64,000 nucleotides of DNA from Grammothele lineata (lineage: Eukaryota; Basidiomycota; Agaricomycetes; Polyporales; Polyporaceae). The translations under genes were made by a program, and so were the position numbers. Below, one piece after another: positions 46,969 through 63,109 of this stretch. The stretch spans positions 62,001-126,000 of the forward strand of contig NDFF03000091.1 in the NCBI GenBank assembly GCA_002150815.3, in the 5' to 3' direction. The first letter of the stretch is position 1; the number at the start of each line of letters is the position of its first letter. The notes under the pieces are model-generated. The model was not told the DNA's origin. It searched no databases and saw nothing but the letters and a program-made list of their open reading frames with translations.

Positions 46969-47261
46969 ACGTCATACGCATACATCGTCCAGGGTTCGAT
47001 ACATCTTGGTTTGTCTTATGGTACCTACGTTCTAATACTGTATGAACCACCTCCTCGACTCCAAACTTCGGCTTTGCACTTGGATCCAGCACATCGTACT
47101 TGTATAGAGGAGTAATGATATAAAGTCAAGCACTACATGGGATCCGCGCGATGCACGTGGTGAGACTACCAATTTGCGAGGGTTTCTTTCGTAAGTGGTA
47201 GGCTCTCCATCTCGTGCTCGTACTCCACTTCCACCCTCGGGCCTCCTATAGATATTGTAAA

Positions 47262-48531
47262 TCAGTGATGCTCTCGGTGACGCGACGGGACGAGCTTACT
47301 CCTTGCTCTCTTTTCGGGCTTTCTGGGAGGTTTCTGAGGCTTTGAGGGTGCCTTCCGCTTGCCCAGCGTAGCTTTTTTCGATGCGTCTGCAGCACCGTCA
47401 CCATCACTCTCCGCGCTGTCTTCGTCTTCGTCCTCATCATCGTCTCCATCCCCTGCTTCGTCAGATGACTGATGCGCAGCGTAAAGTACCGAACACGCTG
47501 TATCAGGACCTCCGAGATCACTCACCATAGCATCCTCCAGGTCGCTTAATCCGTCCTCATCCTCTTCTCCGCTAAGATCACTCACAAACTCCCTTTCACC
47601 CCACCCTTCCTCATCCTCTAGCTCCTCCTCGTCCTCCTCGTCCGTTTCGTCGTCCTCCATATCCAGCTCCTCCTTACTTTGATCCACCCCCTTACCTCGC
47701 TCGTGGTCAAGCACGGCCTGCCAAACTGCCTCGTTCACGTTCAGCGGCGCGTCGCCGTACGCCTTGGACCTGAGCCGTTCGATAAGCTCTGCCTGAATTG
47801 ACCGCTCCAGCTTTGCAGCAGAGAGTGCCTTTCGCTCGCGTACGGCCTCGCGGCGGTCGAGTTTCTTCTTCACCCCGACAAGCTTCGGTCTAGAGCAGAC
47901 GCTCGGTCAAAATATATAAAACCAGGGAGAGTGGACATGGTTCTCACTGTTGCCGAAGGGCCAGTCGCCTCATCTTGATGAGGTACTGGGTAATCTTCGT
48001 GACACGCTGCTTGCATTTGTGAATCGTGAAGTTTGGCCAGTGTATGAGTTCCTGGTCAATCTAACAGCAGTTTTCGGTGTCCGATTAAGAGAATGAGTGA
48101 GGAGGCGCATTCGAGTGGTAACGAACCTGCTCAAGAGCTTTCGTGTAGTTATTTGAGAGTTTGATCTTCTCCCACATGTGTGCCGGTGAGTGTGCGCGTT
48201 CTATTGTCTTGACATAGAGGTAGAGAACACCTGGGTGACAACGCCGTGCCATTGGACGGGGAACTATTGGACGACCGCATGGAATGAGACTCACCTTCCT
48301 TCTCCCGTACCGTAGCATATCGCGAATTCGCGAGCGGACAGCTCTGGCGGTTGCACAAGCCCGAGACGTTGTACTCGTTCCGGCAGAAATTTTGGGTTAC
48401 GGTTCTGCGTTATAGAAGTATAATCATGAGCAGGACACCCCCGTACGGTGGAGTCTTGAGCGGACGAACTTGACTTTGTATGAACAAAACTGGGTGTTGA
48501 TCACCGACCAAATAACGTCGTCACTCTGCAT
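47262..48531 (-). CDS. MAK16: Mak16, 60S ribosome biogenesis factor
   Basis: Nucleolar protein needed for early 60S subunit assembly. Exons: 48531-48470, 48404-48295, 48230-48127, 48060-47948, 47889-47262, giving 338 residues. The N-terminal Mak16/L28e-like half is highly conserved: [77 protein letters not shown]. Then come [14 protein letters not shown] and [18 protein letters not shown]. The C-terminal third is Asp/Glu-rich and ends in a basic tail ([20 protein letters not shown]), as usual for the family. Convergent with SUR2, with only 293 bp between stop codons. Confidence 0.95.
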
Positions 48532-48859
48532 TGCTCCTGGCAGAGGTGTCTTTGCGAACCACGAGAGAGTGAGAGGGAGTGCAGAGGAGTGCGGATCCTG
48601 GCTGGTGCTTTCTCCAGAAAATCTGGTATACCGCGTCTGATTGGCTCATAGAGCCCTTCCCACGCTCGCCACGCGCGCCTCTACAGTCACACGGGCCGCT
48701 CGACTGCAGCTTCGGATGCCCATTGCCATAGCCGTCCCGACGCTCGTGCCACTAATTCTGCTTTGCTCAACGACCCCCTGCCTCTGCTCGCCCCATCTCA
48801 TCTTCCGCAAACCTCGTACTTCCCTCCTCTCCTTTACCCTGACAGTCGCTCTACCCACG
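48532..48859. promoter_or_regulatory. Divergent spacer between MAK16 and the CCDC90-like gene
   Basis: A 328 bp head-to-head spacer with both promoters. An open plus frame runs into the downstream gene from 48641 but is probably leader. Confidence 0.4.
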
Positions 48860-49716
48860 ATGATGCGTTCACTCACCTCTCAGCCCATCCGATTCTTCCG
48901 GGCTCTTCCTCCAACACCACATTCCCCTGGGACTCAGCGAGCTTTCTTCTCGCACAGGCGACACTTCCACACATCACCTATACGCTTGGAATTTCATTTT
49001 GACACCCATCATTTTGTCCAACGCTTGGAGCGCGAGGGTCTAAATCGCGCCCAAGCTGAAGGAATCATGTCTGCAATGGCGGAGGTTATCGACGAGAGCG
49101 TACGGAACATGACAAGTAATATGGTGACCAAAGCGGACCAAGAGAAGGTACTCCCTCTCATCGCGGATTGTACCTCGCGTGTCTGACAGCGGCATGCGTA
49201 ATTCCTGAACATTTCAACTTCAGCATCACTATACGCAGCAGGTCGATTTCGCGCAGCTCAAATCTGAGCTTCAACTGATGGAGAAGAATGAGCTCGCTAT
49301 GATTAAAGCAGAGAATGACCGGCTCGTGACCGACATCGAGAAGCTGAAGCAGCGGCTTCGAGAGGAGATCACTCGCACACAAGCCGGTGTCCGCTTGGAC
49401 CTTAATCTAGAGAAGGGTAGAATGCGCGAGGAGACCAGCAAGCAGGAGCTCAAGATCAAGGAGGTCGACACGCGTATAGAGCAAGAGATTGCGGCCCTCC
49501 GGACCTCGATCCAGGTCTCAAAGGTGCGTGATCCTATCTACCACGTCCGTTGCGGCGATTGATTTGCGCTGCTGTATCGCAGGCCACGACGTTGCAATAT
49601 CTCGTAGGCTTTGGTGGGTTCAGTCAAACCGACCGATTCTACACACAGCTTATAATTGCGCTCTAGTTACAGGTTGCTCAGCCCTCCTCATGGCGTATAT
49701 GCGCTTCAGAGTTTAG
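48860..49716 (+). CDS. CCDC90/MCUR1-like mitochondrial coiled-coil protein (DUF1640 family)
   Basis: Predicted mitochondrial inner-membrane coiled-coil protein. Yeast Fmp32 and animal CCDC90/MCUR1 relatives are linked to cytochrome oxidase assembly and calcium-uniporter regulation. Exons: 48860-49147, 49224-49523, 49583-49613, 49673-49716, giving 220 residues. The N-terminus is Arg/Ser-rich and reads as a presequence (MMRSLTSQPIRFFRALPP). The DUF1640 start is FDTHHFVQRLEREGLNRAQA. A long coiled coil follows (ELQLMEKNELAMIKAENDRL onward), and a C-terminal membrane helix lies in QYLVGFGCSALLMAYMRFRV. Two small exons (31 and 44 nt) encode that helix. The upstream in-frame sequence from 48641 is less likely to be translated because the ATG pair at 48860 starts the presequence. 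Confidence 0.82.
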
Positions 49717-50034
49717 CGGAGCTGTGATTCAATCGTTGGTTCAACCTCAACTCCCTACAATACGTCACTTTTATAGAATGGTGGCAAGGAACTTTGCGGC
49801 GCTGTCCTGGAGGCGGACTGACCGGACTTCTTAGAAGTATAACGATATTGAGAATCACGTAATGTTCTACTCTGCTTGATCCTAACACCGGTGAGAGTCT
49901 TGTACTATCATACCGATGACCATAACGATGGTAGTGTGTTACAGTTCTATGTATTGATACTTGTATTCTGATGCCGCCACCCGAGTTGATTCTAATATTA
50001 TACACATGGCAAACAATCGAGCTCAAAGGGTCCT
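49717..50034. other. Tail-to-tail spacer between the CCDC90-like gene and GUK1
   Basis: 318 bp between convergent stop codons; A/T-richer 3' untranslated DNA. No ORF or RNA recognised. Confidence 0.4.
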
Positions 50035-50789
50035 CTAATCGTCCAACGGCGGTAAAACATCGCTCTCAATCGATTCACCAAGCGCAACAACCTTGAATTT
50101 CTCGTATGCCCTGTCCAGGTCGTCGTTCACAATGACCAGATCGTGCGCTCCCTCCTTGGCGTACTCGACTTCCTTGAGCGCGGTAGCGAGACGTTTCGCG
50201 ACCGCCGCCTCGGTCTCTGTCCCGCGGCCTTGAAGGCGCTTGCGGAGGTCGGCGAGAGTGGGGGGTGATATAAAGAGGTAGACGGGGTTGAGGTCCGTCG
50301 CTTTGATTTGGCGCACGCCCTAAGACGGATGTTCGGACGGAAGGGCAAGCGAGACCAGAGATAGGTGAGAAGACGCACCTGGGCCTCAATGTCAAGTAGA
50401 CATCTCCTTCCCGTGCTCTGGATCTCGCGGACAGTCATGAAGCTGGTACCGTAGAAATTGCCGGAGAACTGGGCGTGCTCGATAAAAGCGCCCTGGCTGA
50501 TGAGTTCCTTGAACTTGTCGTGACTGACGAAATAGTAGTCTTTGCCGTCAACCTCACCGGTGCGGGGCGAGCGGGTAGTGTCTAGCGCGATTGGGGTGAC
50601 AGCGAGCGCAGCGCGGCAGTCAGAGGGAGTGCGTGCGGGTAAGGGCGTTGGAGGCTGGGGCTTACGGGAAACGCTGAAGCCAAATTTATCTGGATAATCG
50701 GCAAAGAGACGTTTGAGAAGAGTACTTTTGCCAACACCGGAAGGCCCAGACATGACGAGAGGGCGCACAAAGTCAGCGGCGAGAGACAT
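50035..50789 (-). CDS. GUK1: Guanylate kinase
   Basis: Phosphorylates GMP to GDP, essential for GTP supply and for recycling GMP released by glycosyltransfer. Exons: 50789-50666, 50581-50379, 50319-50035, giving 203 residues, slightly longer than the yeast enzyme. The P-loop is GPSGVGKSTLLKRL at residues 14-27. The GMP-binding region has HTTRSPRTGEVDGKDYYFVS and FIEHAQFSGNFYGTS. The lid and adenine regions have LFISPPTLADLRKRLQGRGTE and DLVIVNDDLDRAYEKF. Start chosen at MSLAADFVRPLVMSG; the frame is open further upstream but offers no ATG. Confidence 0.95.
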
Positions 50790-51202
50790 GGCGGGCGTGC
50801 AGAGATAGCAAGGATGAAGAGGGAACAATGTGGCGAGCCACGTCCGCAATTCGAACGCGCGTGCAAGGATAGGTGAGGATGCGGCGCGTATGGAGGTATA
50901 ATACAATGTCTAGGAATAGAAGGGCAGGCGGTGATTATTACATAATAGGATCGAGACGAGTGTTAGAGACGGCGGAGAGGCGCCCGTCGCCAGCGCCATT
51001 TGGAGGACGACGGCGGAGGCTCTCGCCCTCATCTCGCTCCCGCTCCCGCCTACTTTTTCCTCTCCTCCCGCCGCCAGGGCTGCCCGTCCTCCCCGCCGCA
51101 GTCTCCTCCGCACTCCTCTTCATATCCTTTCTTTAATTCCCGCCCTCCTCTCCTCCTCCAGACACCTTCTTATCCTTTCTCTCTTCCCAACGACTCAGGA
51201 TC
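50790..51202. promoter_or_regulatory. Divergent spacer between GUK1 and the YANK kinase gene
   Basis: A 413 bp head-to-head spacer. The right half is strongly C/T-rich on the plus strand, as in other leaders in this window. Confidence 0.4.
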
Positions 51203-53049
<1,847 letters not shown>

Positions 53050-54324
53050 GACTGGCTGCTCGCTCTCATCCTCCTTGCGACAGTTGGTCGAAGCGGATTG
53101 CAGGTGTTGTTAAGCACGAACATGTCCAGCTGCCTGCTAGGCGTTTGCGCTTCATTTATTCATTCTTTCATCGACTTCCCCGCCATCCAACTCCCTTTCT
53201 CCGTCTGCGCCCGCATATGTTGGTCCTTCGTACCGTTTGCATGTGCCACGCCTACCAGACCACGTACATCCTCATGTCTCCGGATCTCGATTCCCATGAC
53301 GTTTTATGCGACGGCTCTCACGTTCGCTCACGCGCTTCCTGTCAAACAATTGTACACCCCCATATCCCTATTCCGCGCCGCCCTCTCCCCCGCCATGTTC
53401 TTACTTTCGTTTTGTCCTACTTTATTGTGGTTAATTGTGCACTGCGCGCCTTTTATTGCTTGTCTTATGCTGTAGTATTCCTTCTTTTATACGGGTAACA
53501 GCCAATCCTATCCTTTCTCAGGCTAGTCTGCCCTCGAGGATCGGAAGCTTCCCAGTGGGTCGTGCATAGTCTCCTCTAGCTATCGCCGTCTTCAGGTTAT
53601 CCCATGCATCGGCTTAGACTATCTCCCTTTTCTGTTTGCCTGTTTCCCGACCACCGAGTAATCATCTTCGCTACCGATGTTACGATTGGGCGGCAACAGC
53701 TGGGGGATCGTGCAGGCACGCCGCGGTGGCCTGTGGGGCGTTGGCCCTGTTACTTGGTCGTTGGCAGGCACATCAGGCACTCTACTTCCTCTTCCTCCCT
53801 CCTTTGTGTAGGCTGTATATTTTACCTCTTCTCTCCCTCCCTCAACATCGTCATAGTTGTGCATGCGCATACGTACGGCATTGTTAAATATCTCTGGATC
53901 AGAAAGGAAAATTGGCCGGAATCACATTGATACCCCCTTCCATGTATACAGACGTCCGCTTTGGCCGACTGTTCGTTCGTTCGCGGGCGTGCGTATAGTT
54001 GATCCCTACTGTGAACAACACTACGTGTTCAAGTGAAGACTGAATCCGGCATGGTGGACGTGGTAATGAATCATGTTACAGTGCGCACACGGGGGCAAAG
54101 TTAGATCTAGAGGCGTGTATTTTGGCCCGAAACAATATTTTTCAATGTATCGCCCATACGACACAGTGGCATCAAGCATTCCCTGTAAGCGATTACAAGA
54201 CAGCAAGAAGAGCAGAAATTTAGCCACCATGTACCCTGCAATGAAGCCTGGCAGTACGATGGCGAGGTATTATGAAAGTACAATGGCCGTGTTCCAACTG
54301 TCCATCGTCTTTGATCACCCAGGC
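53050..54324. other. Tail-to-tail spacer between YANK kinase and YEA4-like gene
   Basis: 1.3 kb between convergent genes. C/T-rich just after the kinase stop. Open frames (for example 53098-53475) carry no start context or domain. Nothing else seen. Confidence 0.4.
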
Positions 54325-55872
54325 TCATTCTGCTTTAGATTTCCGACCCACTTTGGGCGCGGTTGGCGGGGCTGTACCCCCACGAGAAGTGACAGCTGTG
54401 TAGAGGAGGGAGCCCAAGAAGACCATACTTGCGCCAACGCCGAGTTGGGCGTTCCACCCGTTCCCGAACCACCACACGCTGAAACAAAGGCTGATGGCCT
54501 TGCGGGTCGTGAGCACCAAGTTTGTTGACACGGACGAGACACGCTATCAATTATACACCAGAAGCAGAGGACCCAGGTTAATACCAGGTTTCAGAAGTAT
54601 GCTATGAGTGTATAACGTACTGAAGAGAGCTGATTTACACCAGAAACACATGCCAACTGCGTGAGCATATTCGCGCCAAGGACGGCGTAAGGGACGTAAG
54701 GCGTGAACGTGCCGAGAGAGTCCTGCGCGAAAGGTGCGATGGACATAGGCTTGGAGAGGCCGTGAAATCCCCGCTTCAAGTCTGACGTAAACAAGAGGAA
54801 GATGGGAAGGGATAAGCAGTGCTGATGGCACGGTGCCGGTTAGAATATGTCGTTCGAAAATGGTTCAGGATATGGGCCATACAGTGTAGAAGACCCCCTC
54901 TTTCCAGTGTGGACCGTACTTGGTATACGTCCACTCTTGCAGAACGCCCAGGATGCCAGTCATAAGCAGCGAGACTGTCAGCATGACGATCCCGATTGTG
55001 TACTGCCCAACATCATGAGAAGATTTAGTGGATGTCGTTGTTGACGGTCGTGACAACGTTGCTAGGATAGCGCCAGCCGACACAAACGCCACCGCAGCCT
55101 GTAGTTTAAGTAGATGAGGACAGGGGCGCGCCAGTAAGCGAATTCCTCACGATTTGAGCCAACGAATAGCGTTTCTTCATCACGAGATATCCCAGCAGCA
55201 TAGAAACCGGCAGGCCTAGTCTCAGACCGTAAGAAGGTAGTAGGGAATTTATGAATGGAGCACATACCCGCGGAGCGGAATACGATCTGGATTGTCAACG
55301 GCACCGAGAAGGCGAATACCCAGTTATTCATCAAAGAACCTGAAGTCAATACAAGCACCTGAAGCGCCCAACTTTGGAGAGGTACGTGTCGAGGCTTCAA
55401 GCTAGGAAAGCCCTTGGAGAAGTCCAGGAACGATGGCAATGACTGAACGGTGATAAATGTCATCTGAGAGAACGTGAGGGTGGTCCCTGTACATTTTCAG
55501 TACCCTCTTCGAGAACGAAACCTGGCGTATCGCTGTCACTCTTACCGATGTGCGCATCCATCTTGAGTAATTGCTCATACGACCATACATTTCTAGGAAA
55601 GAGGAACCATTCGCATTCGGATTGAAGATATAGACAACAGAATCTACTGACGAGCAACATCCTCCGAGGACGAGACTGAGCATAAGCCCATAATCGACCA
55701 AAGAAAGTGCAACAGTCTTGGACACCGCTTCTTTCCTATCGACCTTGTTCACAGCAGATGCCTCCTCTGATAGCTTGGACGATGCTCCGGTTTCTCGCAA
55801 TGGAGGTTTGACGACACCATTGCGACGGGCCTTCACGTTGTGCTTGCCCGATGAATGTGAATTCGCCGCCAT
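54325..55872 (-). CDS. YEA4: Nucleotide-sugar transporter, Yea4/SLC35B4-like (UDP-N-acetylglucosamine type)
   Basis: ER/Golgi antiporter of the UAA family; yeast Yea4 carries UDP-GlcNAc for chitin and glycan synthesis. Multi-exon gene with a 50-residue hydrophilic N-terminus. Family signatures after splicing: GGCCSNVWSYEQLLKMD across intron 1, FSQMTFITVQSLPSFL, MNNWVFAFSVPLTIQIVFRS, YTIGIVMLTVSLLMTGILG, and the C-terminal NQL...VSSVSTNLVLTTRKAISLC followed by FLGSLLYTAV. About ten membrane segments. The charged C-terminus ends APKVGRKSKAE without a KKxx signal. The substrate is inferred from the family only; UDP-xylose or mixed specificity cannot be excluded. Confidence 0.86.
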
Positions 55873-56178
55873 CTTGATGTCACCGTCTGGTGTAGATTGA
55901 GATCAAAGCGAGAGGAGAGGAGATAGGCATTGGACGTGGGTAGGTCCCGGGGCTGTCGTAGGGGCTATTTAAATATGTAGCTCGGCGTGAGCGCGGTGGG
56001 AAACGCCCACGGCATACGTGGTCTCAATGCAGTGTTATCCATACTAGCGCTCGCCAAATATGAGAGCAGAGGCTCACGGGCGTCTAATCTCTCGCTCGCG
56101 TCTCCGCTTTCTGCCACCCTCTCACCGCAGCATTCCTGTTCACAACGCTTTCGAGTGCACCTCCTCGGCGTGAACGGC
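55873..56178. promoter_or_regulatory. Divergent spacer between YEA4-like gene and PRP40
   Basis: A 306 bp head-to-head spacer. It must drive both genes; no clear motif identified. Confidence 0.4.
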
Positions 56179-59100
56179 ATGAACGTTTGGGTAGGTCTAT
56201 GTGCTATAACCTGCACACGTCTACTCATGCCGTGCCAGACCGAACATCGCAACCCGGAGGGTCGTACTTACTGGTTCAATACCAACACCAGGGAGAGTGT
56301 ATGGGAGAAGCCAGATGGCGAGTATATCCAGATTCATTGGACCGACCACATACTGACCATAATGCAAGATCTGAAAACTCCGTTCGAGGTACGTCTTCCA
56401 CGCGTCTGAGCCGGATACATCGCTCACGAAGTCACTCACACACAGAAAGCCTTGAACCAAACTAAATGGAAGGAATACTTTTCAGGGGGCCGAAAATACT
56501 ATTACAATGTGAGTTCAAGCTTGTCCAGTCTCTAGGTGCATTCATGTCTCATCTACGTAGACGGAGACGAAGGAGTCAAAATGGGACATGCCAGATGAGT
56601 TGCTTTTACTTCTCGAGCAGGTGGAGAAGGAAGGGAAAGCTGCCCCGTCCAACACCGCATTAGTGTACGTTTTCGTATACTGTTTCCTTCTTGAAATCGT
56701 TGTCTCTGACGGATGATCAGGTCGACAAGTACTCCTGGCTTCGCAGGCGGGGCAGGTTCAACACAAGGTGCTCCCAACGCTCTTGGAGGGACTGATCCAT
56801 CCTCATTCCCACCCGGTTCCCAGCCACACTCCCAATTGAATGGGCAAAATGGTGCCGTTGGAATGCACACTGGTGTCCTCCCCTTCGCCCCCTCAAGTGT
56901 ATTGCCTGCCCGCCCCAACTTGCCCGATGATCCTGTCATCCCTCATAACGGCTTTGCGACTGTTGAAGAGGGGGAGAAGGCGTTTGTGCACCTACTCAGG
57001 AAGGCCGGGGTGGACGCCAATTGGACTTGGGATATGACGATGAGAGCTATAATCACCGACCCCCTCTACAAGGCACTGAACACCTTGGCAGAGAAGAAGG
57101 CGGCGTGGCAGAAGGTGACACACGTTCTTTTGGCAAGTCTTCGTAAATGTACTGACATCGCACAGTATGTCGATGGCCTTCGCGCGAAGGAGCAAGAAGA
57201 ACGCGACGCTCGTCTATCTAAGCTTCGCCCGTCCCTTCGGAATATGCTGAAGGGCAACCCAAACGTCTTCCATTACACCACGTTTGCCACCGCCGACAAG
57301 CTTTTCGCTCAGCATCCTATCTGGCAGTCGGGAAAGATCGAGGCCGAGCGGAAGCTGGTCTTTGAGGAGTACGTAAACGAACTCAAGCAACGGGAAATGG
57401 TACGTCGCCCTTTGCTGGATGAGAATTTCCCTAACACATGCCTCCTTCGCAGCAAGACAGTCGTGCAGCTCGTGCCCGTAGCATCTCCAAGATTGTCGCA
57501 TTATTCAAGCGCCTTGATGTAGATGTGCTCACTCGTTGGCGCGCAGCTCACGCCCAAGTAGTCGACTCAGATGAGTGGAAAGAAGACGAGGAGTTGCAAC
57601 AATTGCCGACGCTCGATATTCTGCTCGCATTCGAAGATTACAGTCGTGTCCGGGAGCGTGAGTTCGAGGAGCAAATGCGACGACGCCAGGTCGAGAAGAC
57701 CCGCCGGGAGCGAAAGGCCAGGGAAGCTTTCAGAGTGAGTATCCCTTGCACATTCCCTTATGATTACAGCTGACGTTGGTCTCTTCAGGATCTCCTCAAT
57801 GGCCTTGTTGAAGCCGGTGAGATCAAGGCCCGTACAAAATGGAAGCAGGTTTACCCATCGTTCGCAAATGACAATCGCTACCTCGACATGCTGGGCAACC
57901 CTGGCTCCAATCCCATCGAACTATTTTGGGATATTGTCGACGCTCTCGACCAGAAGTTGGACGACAAGATTGCGGTCGCCGAAAGTGCCATCAAACGACA
58001 TAACGATGCCCTCGAAGGCAAGATGAAGGAAGATGGAGATGCCGCCGCGGAAGTCTCACAAGGGTCCCCCTTCCAGGTTGGACCGGAAACAACCGTGGAA
58101 GAGTTTGTCGCGCTCGTCAAGGCGGACAGCGACGAGAGCGTGAAGACACTGACTGACGAAGATCTCCTGGAGATATATCATTCGGTATGTAGTCTTCTTC
58201 ATGTGCCATGAAGTAATCTCATACGTCACGATGCATATAGCTGCATGACGTCGCCGTTAAGAAACAAGCGGACGAAAAACGTCGGGCAGAGCGTAAGCAG
58301 CGCCATCTACAAGACGACCTGCGCTATGCCTTGAAGAAAGTTCCGGAGCTACACGACGCGGCACTGTCATATGATGAGGTAAAGTCGCTATGTTGTGATT
58401 GTCCTTGCTGTATCACTCACTTCCATTATGTAGGCGCTTCCATACATCCAAGAACTTGCGGAGTACAAAGCTATCGACGACGACGATAGCAGGAAGGCTG
58501 CGTTCGCCAAGTTTGTAAAGCGGCAGAAGGCAGGTCTGACACAGTGTGCCTGATGTAAGTTCTTGGCTCATCGCTGTTTTTCGTATATTTACAGGAACGC
58601 TTGCGAGAGCGTGAACGGGAAATATCGGAAGACGGTGGTTCGACGACGAGCCGGCGGCGGAAGGAGCCTACGAGGGATCGTGAGGTCGACCGTGACCGTG
58701 ACCACCGTGATCGCGATCGTGAATCGGAACGGGACCGGTACCACGACCGAGACAGCAGGAGCGACCGGGACAGCAAAAGGACTCACGACTACGACAGAGA
58801 CGGTCATACGCGCCATTCAGAAAGGGAGTACGGCCGTGACCGGGAGTACTCGAAGGACAAGGGTTATTACAAGGATCGTGACCGCGAACGGGAAAGGGAG
58901 CGGGACCGCGACAGAGACCGCGATCGGGACTACTATAGCAAGTCGTCGAGGCACCGCGACTACGACAGAGACGACCGTCGACGTGATCATCGAGGCGGGC
59001 GGGATTGGGATGACGGTTATAGCGCACAGGACAGCGTGCCGTCGCGTGAACGGGCCGACTCGCTCTACCGGGAGTCGGATCCGCGCGACAAACGCGACCG

Positions 59101-59301
59101 TACAGCGTACGAGGACCGGCCTTTTGACGAGCGTGATCAGAAGGTGAGTTGTATACCACTTTACGTCCACGGACGACGCCTCACTTCCGACACGTCTAGA
59201 GAGCACGCTACAGCATCCCGCCTGAAGGTCATTCTGCCGAGAAGACCGCGCCCGTCGAGGCGCTCCCGCGTGCTGAGACTCCAGAGGAGGGCGAGATCTG
59301 A
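56179..59301 (+). CDS. PRP40: Pre-mRNA-processing factor Prp40 (WW and FF domains)
   Basis: U1 snRNP-associated protein that bridges the 5' splice site with the branch site and binds the RNA polymerase II tail. The first coding exon is only 12 nt (56179-56190, MNVW); the next starts at 56239. Two WW domains: MNVWTEHRNPEGRTYW... and WKEYFSGGRKYYYN + TETKESKWDMPDE. A Pro/Gly linker follows, then several FF domains (AFVHLLRKAGVDANWTWDM; RDLLNGLVEAGEIKARTKW and others). The C-terminal 200 or so residues are Arg/Asp/Glu repeats, ending TPEEGEI. Two introns seem to start with GC (56318-56368 and 58530-58594). For the second, a strong gtaagt donor lies 25 nt downstream, behind an in-frame stop. The start codon is the first ATG giving the WW frame. 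Confidence 0.9.
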
Positions 59302-59385
59302 ATGCACTTGTCACTCGTAGTTCGTAGTTGTCCGATGTCATTAATATGCCATGTATATGCTATGAATCCTGGAATGTGAGCGGTG

Positions 59386-59921
59386 CTATGCTGATGACCC
59401 GGTCGCATTTTCTACAATGTCGATGGGGCCTATGCGGAGGCGAGTATACGTTTGCTTGTGCCTGACCGTGCGCTCGTAACCCTTTCTGCGCTTTTTCTTG
59501 AAGATGACCTCCATCCTCCCCTTTGTGTGCTCCACGACCGTGGCCTCTACGCGAACCTGCTCCGGAGGGATGGTGGGCTCACCACGAACGGTGAACTCAC
59601 GCGAGCCAACTTCATAGATGTCGGAGAGTTTGACGACGTCGCCGACTTTGACATCGTTGAGACGTGGCACAGTGAGTAGGTCGCGGGGCGCGAGGAGGTA
59701 TTTGCGGCCGGCGAAGCTGGCGATGATGTACTGCGACGGCTGGGAGCGAATGAACGCGAGGGCATTGGACGTGGTGGCCGGCGGAGGGACCGTCTGCGTG
59801 TGCAGGGAGCGTGCTGCGACCGCACGCAGGGATGCTAGAGTGGGAGGCGTTGAGCACGGTAGGCACGGAGGGCACGGAGTACGGGCAGGGGGCAAGACTC
59901 ACGCCGGAGGAGGGAGGCCAT
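59386..59921 (-). CDS. MRPL49: Mitochondrial large-subunit ribosomal protein bL21m
   Basis: Component of the mitoribosomal large subunit. Two exons, 59921-59903 and 59834-59386, give 155 residues. The N-terminus (MASLLRPSLRAVAARSLHTQ) is a clear mitochondrial presequence. The L21 domain follows: QYIIASFAGRKYLLAPRDLL, VKVGDVVKLSDIYEVGSREF, VVEHTKGRMEVIFKKKRRKG, RHKQTYTRLRIGPI. It ends only 84 bp from the convergent PRP40 stop codon, so the transcripts very likely overlap. The frame is open upstream of 59834 within the intron, but a start there would lack the presequence. Confidence 0.92.
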
Positions 59922-60134
59922 GCTGGGCCAATTGCAAGCCAAGTGCGCTTGCCGACTCGGACGAGAGGCGGCGAGGACCGCGCGGGTGGAGATGGGAGGC
60001 GTCGGGAGGGCCGGGAACAGGAATTGGGGCGGCGCCCGAAATGGGGTTATGTAAGGCAAAGTTTAGTGACCCGGGACCTCCCTACGGCCGAACGACATCT
60101 CACCCTCCCACCTTCCTTCCCCTCTCCTCGTACC
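59922..60134. promoter_or_regulatory. Bidirectional promoter region of MRPL49 and ATP1
   Basis: Only 213 bp separate the start codons of two nuclear genes for mitochondrial proteins. The half next to ATP1 is C/T-rich. A CCAAT pentamer sits at 59928-59932, next to the MRPL49 start. Confidence 0.5.
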
Positions 60135-62354
<2,220 letters not shown>

Positions 62355-63109
62355 GCTAGACGGTAGATCGGGAACAAAATGTTGCTAGCCCTACCTTATT
62401 CTACTACCATCGTGTCTCTCAATGAGGACGTCTCTATGGTTGCTTAATCGCGACAACTCGACGGTGTGCCTCGTGACTCTAACCCAAAATCATTATGACT
62501 TGCTCGTCAGGAGATTGACCTATGATGCATGATGTTCAACTATTATTGTGCGAGAGTAGTGGATTCGACGCAGCGCTTGGTATATACTAGTCGAGTCTGA
62601 GAGTGTCTATTCGGTCCCTACGACCGTTGTGACTTAGAGGTGCCGGTGTTAGCTAGTAGAACCGTATACGTGATGCGACACTCACTTGCTACATTTCAGC
62701 GCGTTAGAGTCCAGATGCAAAGCCTACAGACAGGTAGTGCCAACTTTTCTGGTGTTTAATAGCTCGGTACCGCCGTACTCGAACAATTAACGGGAGCACC
62801 TATTTGAATCCCCTGGGCATGCCATTAAGAAGATGCACTAAGAGAATAACGGATACCAGCGCTATCGAAACGGCCAGAGCACGCGATTTCCGTCGAAAAA
62901 ATATCGAAAGACTACTCCGTTTACCCGTTCTTACTAGAGAAGAAAATGTCATAAATCGATCGACACTCCCAGAATTTATGGACACCTCTGGAAAATCACC
63001 ACTCATGCCATTCACACTAATCGCATGTTGACCTTCATCAGGAAGATAGTATTGCATCGTTGTATCTTACATGGGCTCCCCCCGTCTCTTGCTTCGATAC
63101 TCGAGAACC
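62355..63109. other. Tail-to-tail spacer between ATP1 and the ubiquitin hydrolase gene
   Basis: 755 bp between convergent genes, lower in G+C. Two small open frames (62800-63057 minus, 62804-63031 plus) have no recognisable product. Confidence 0.4.

Noticed and set aside
50790..50906. 39-residue N-terminal extension of guanylate kinase
   Set aside because: The frame is open but begins with TTG, not ATG. The first ATG is at the normal family start.
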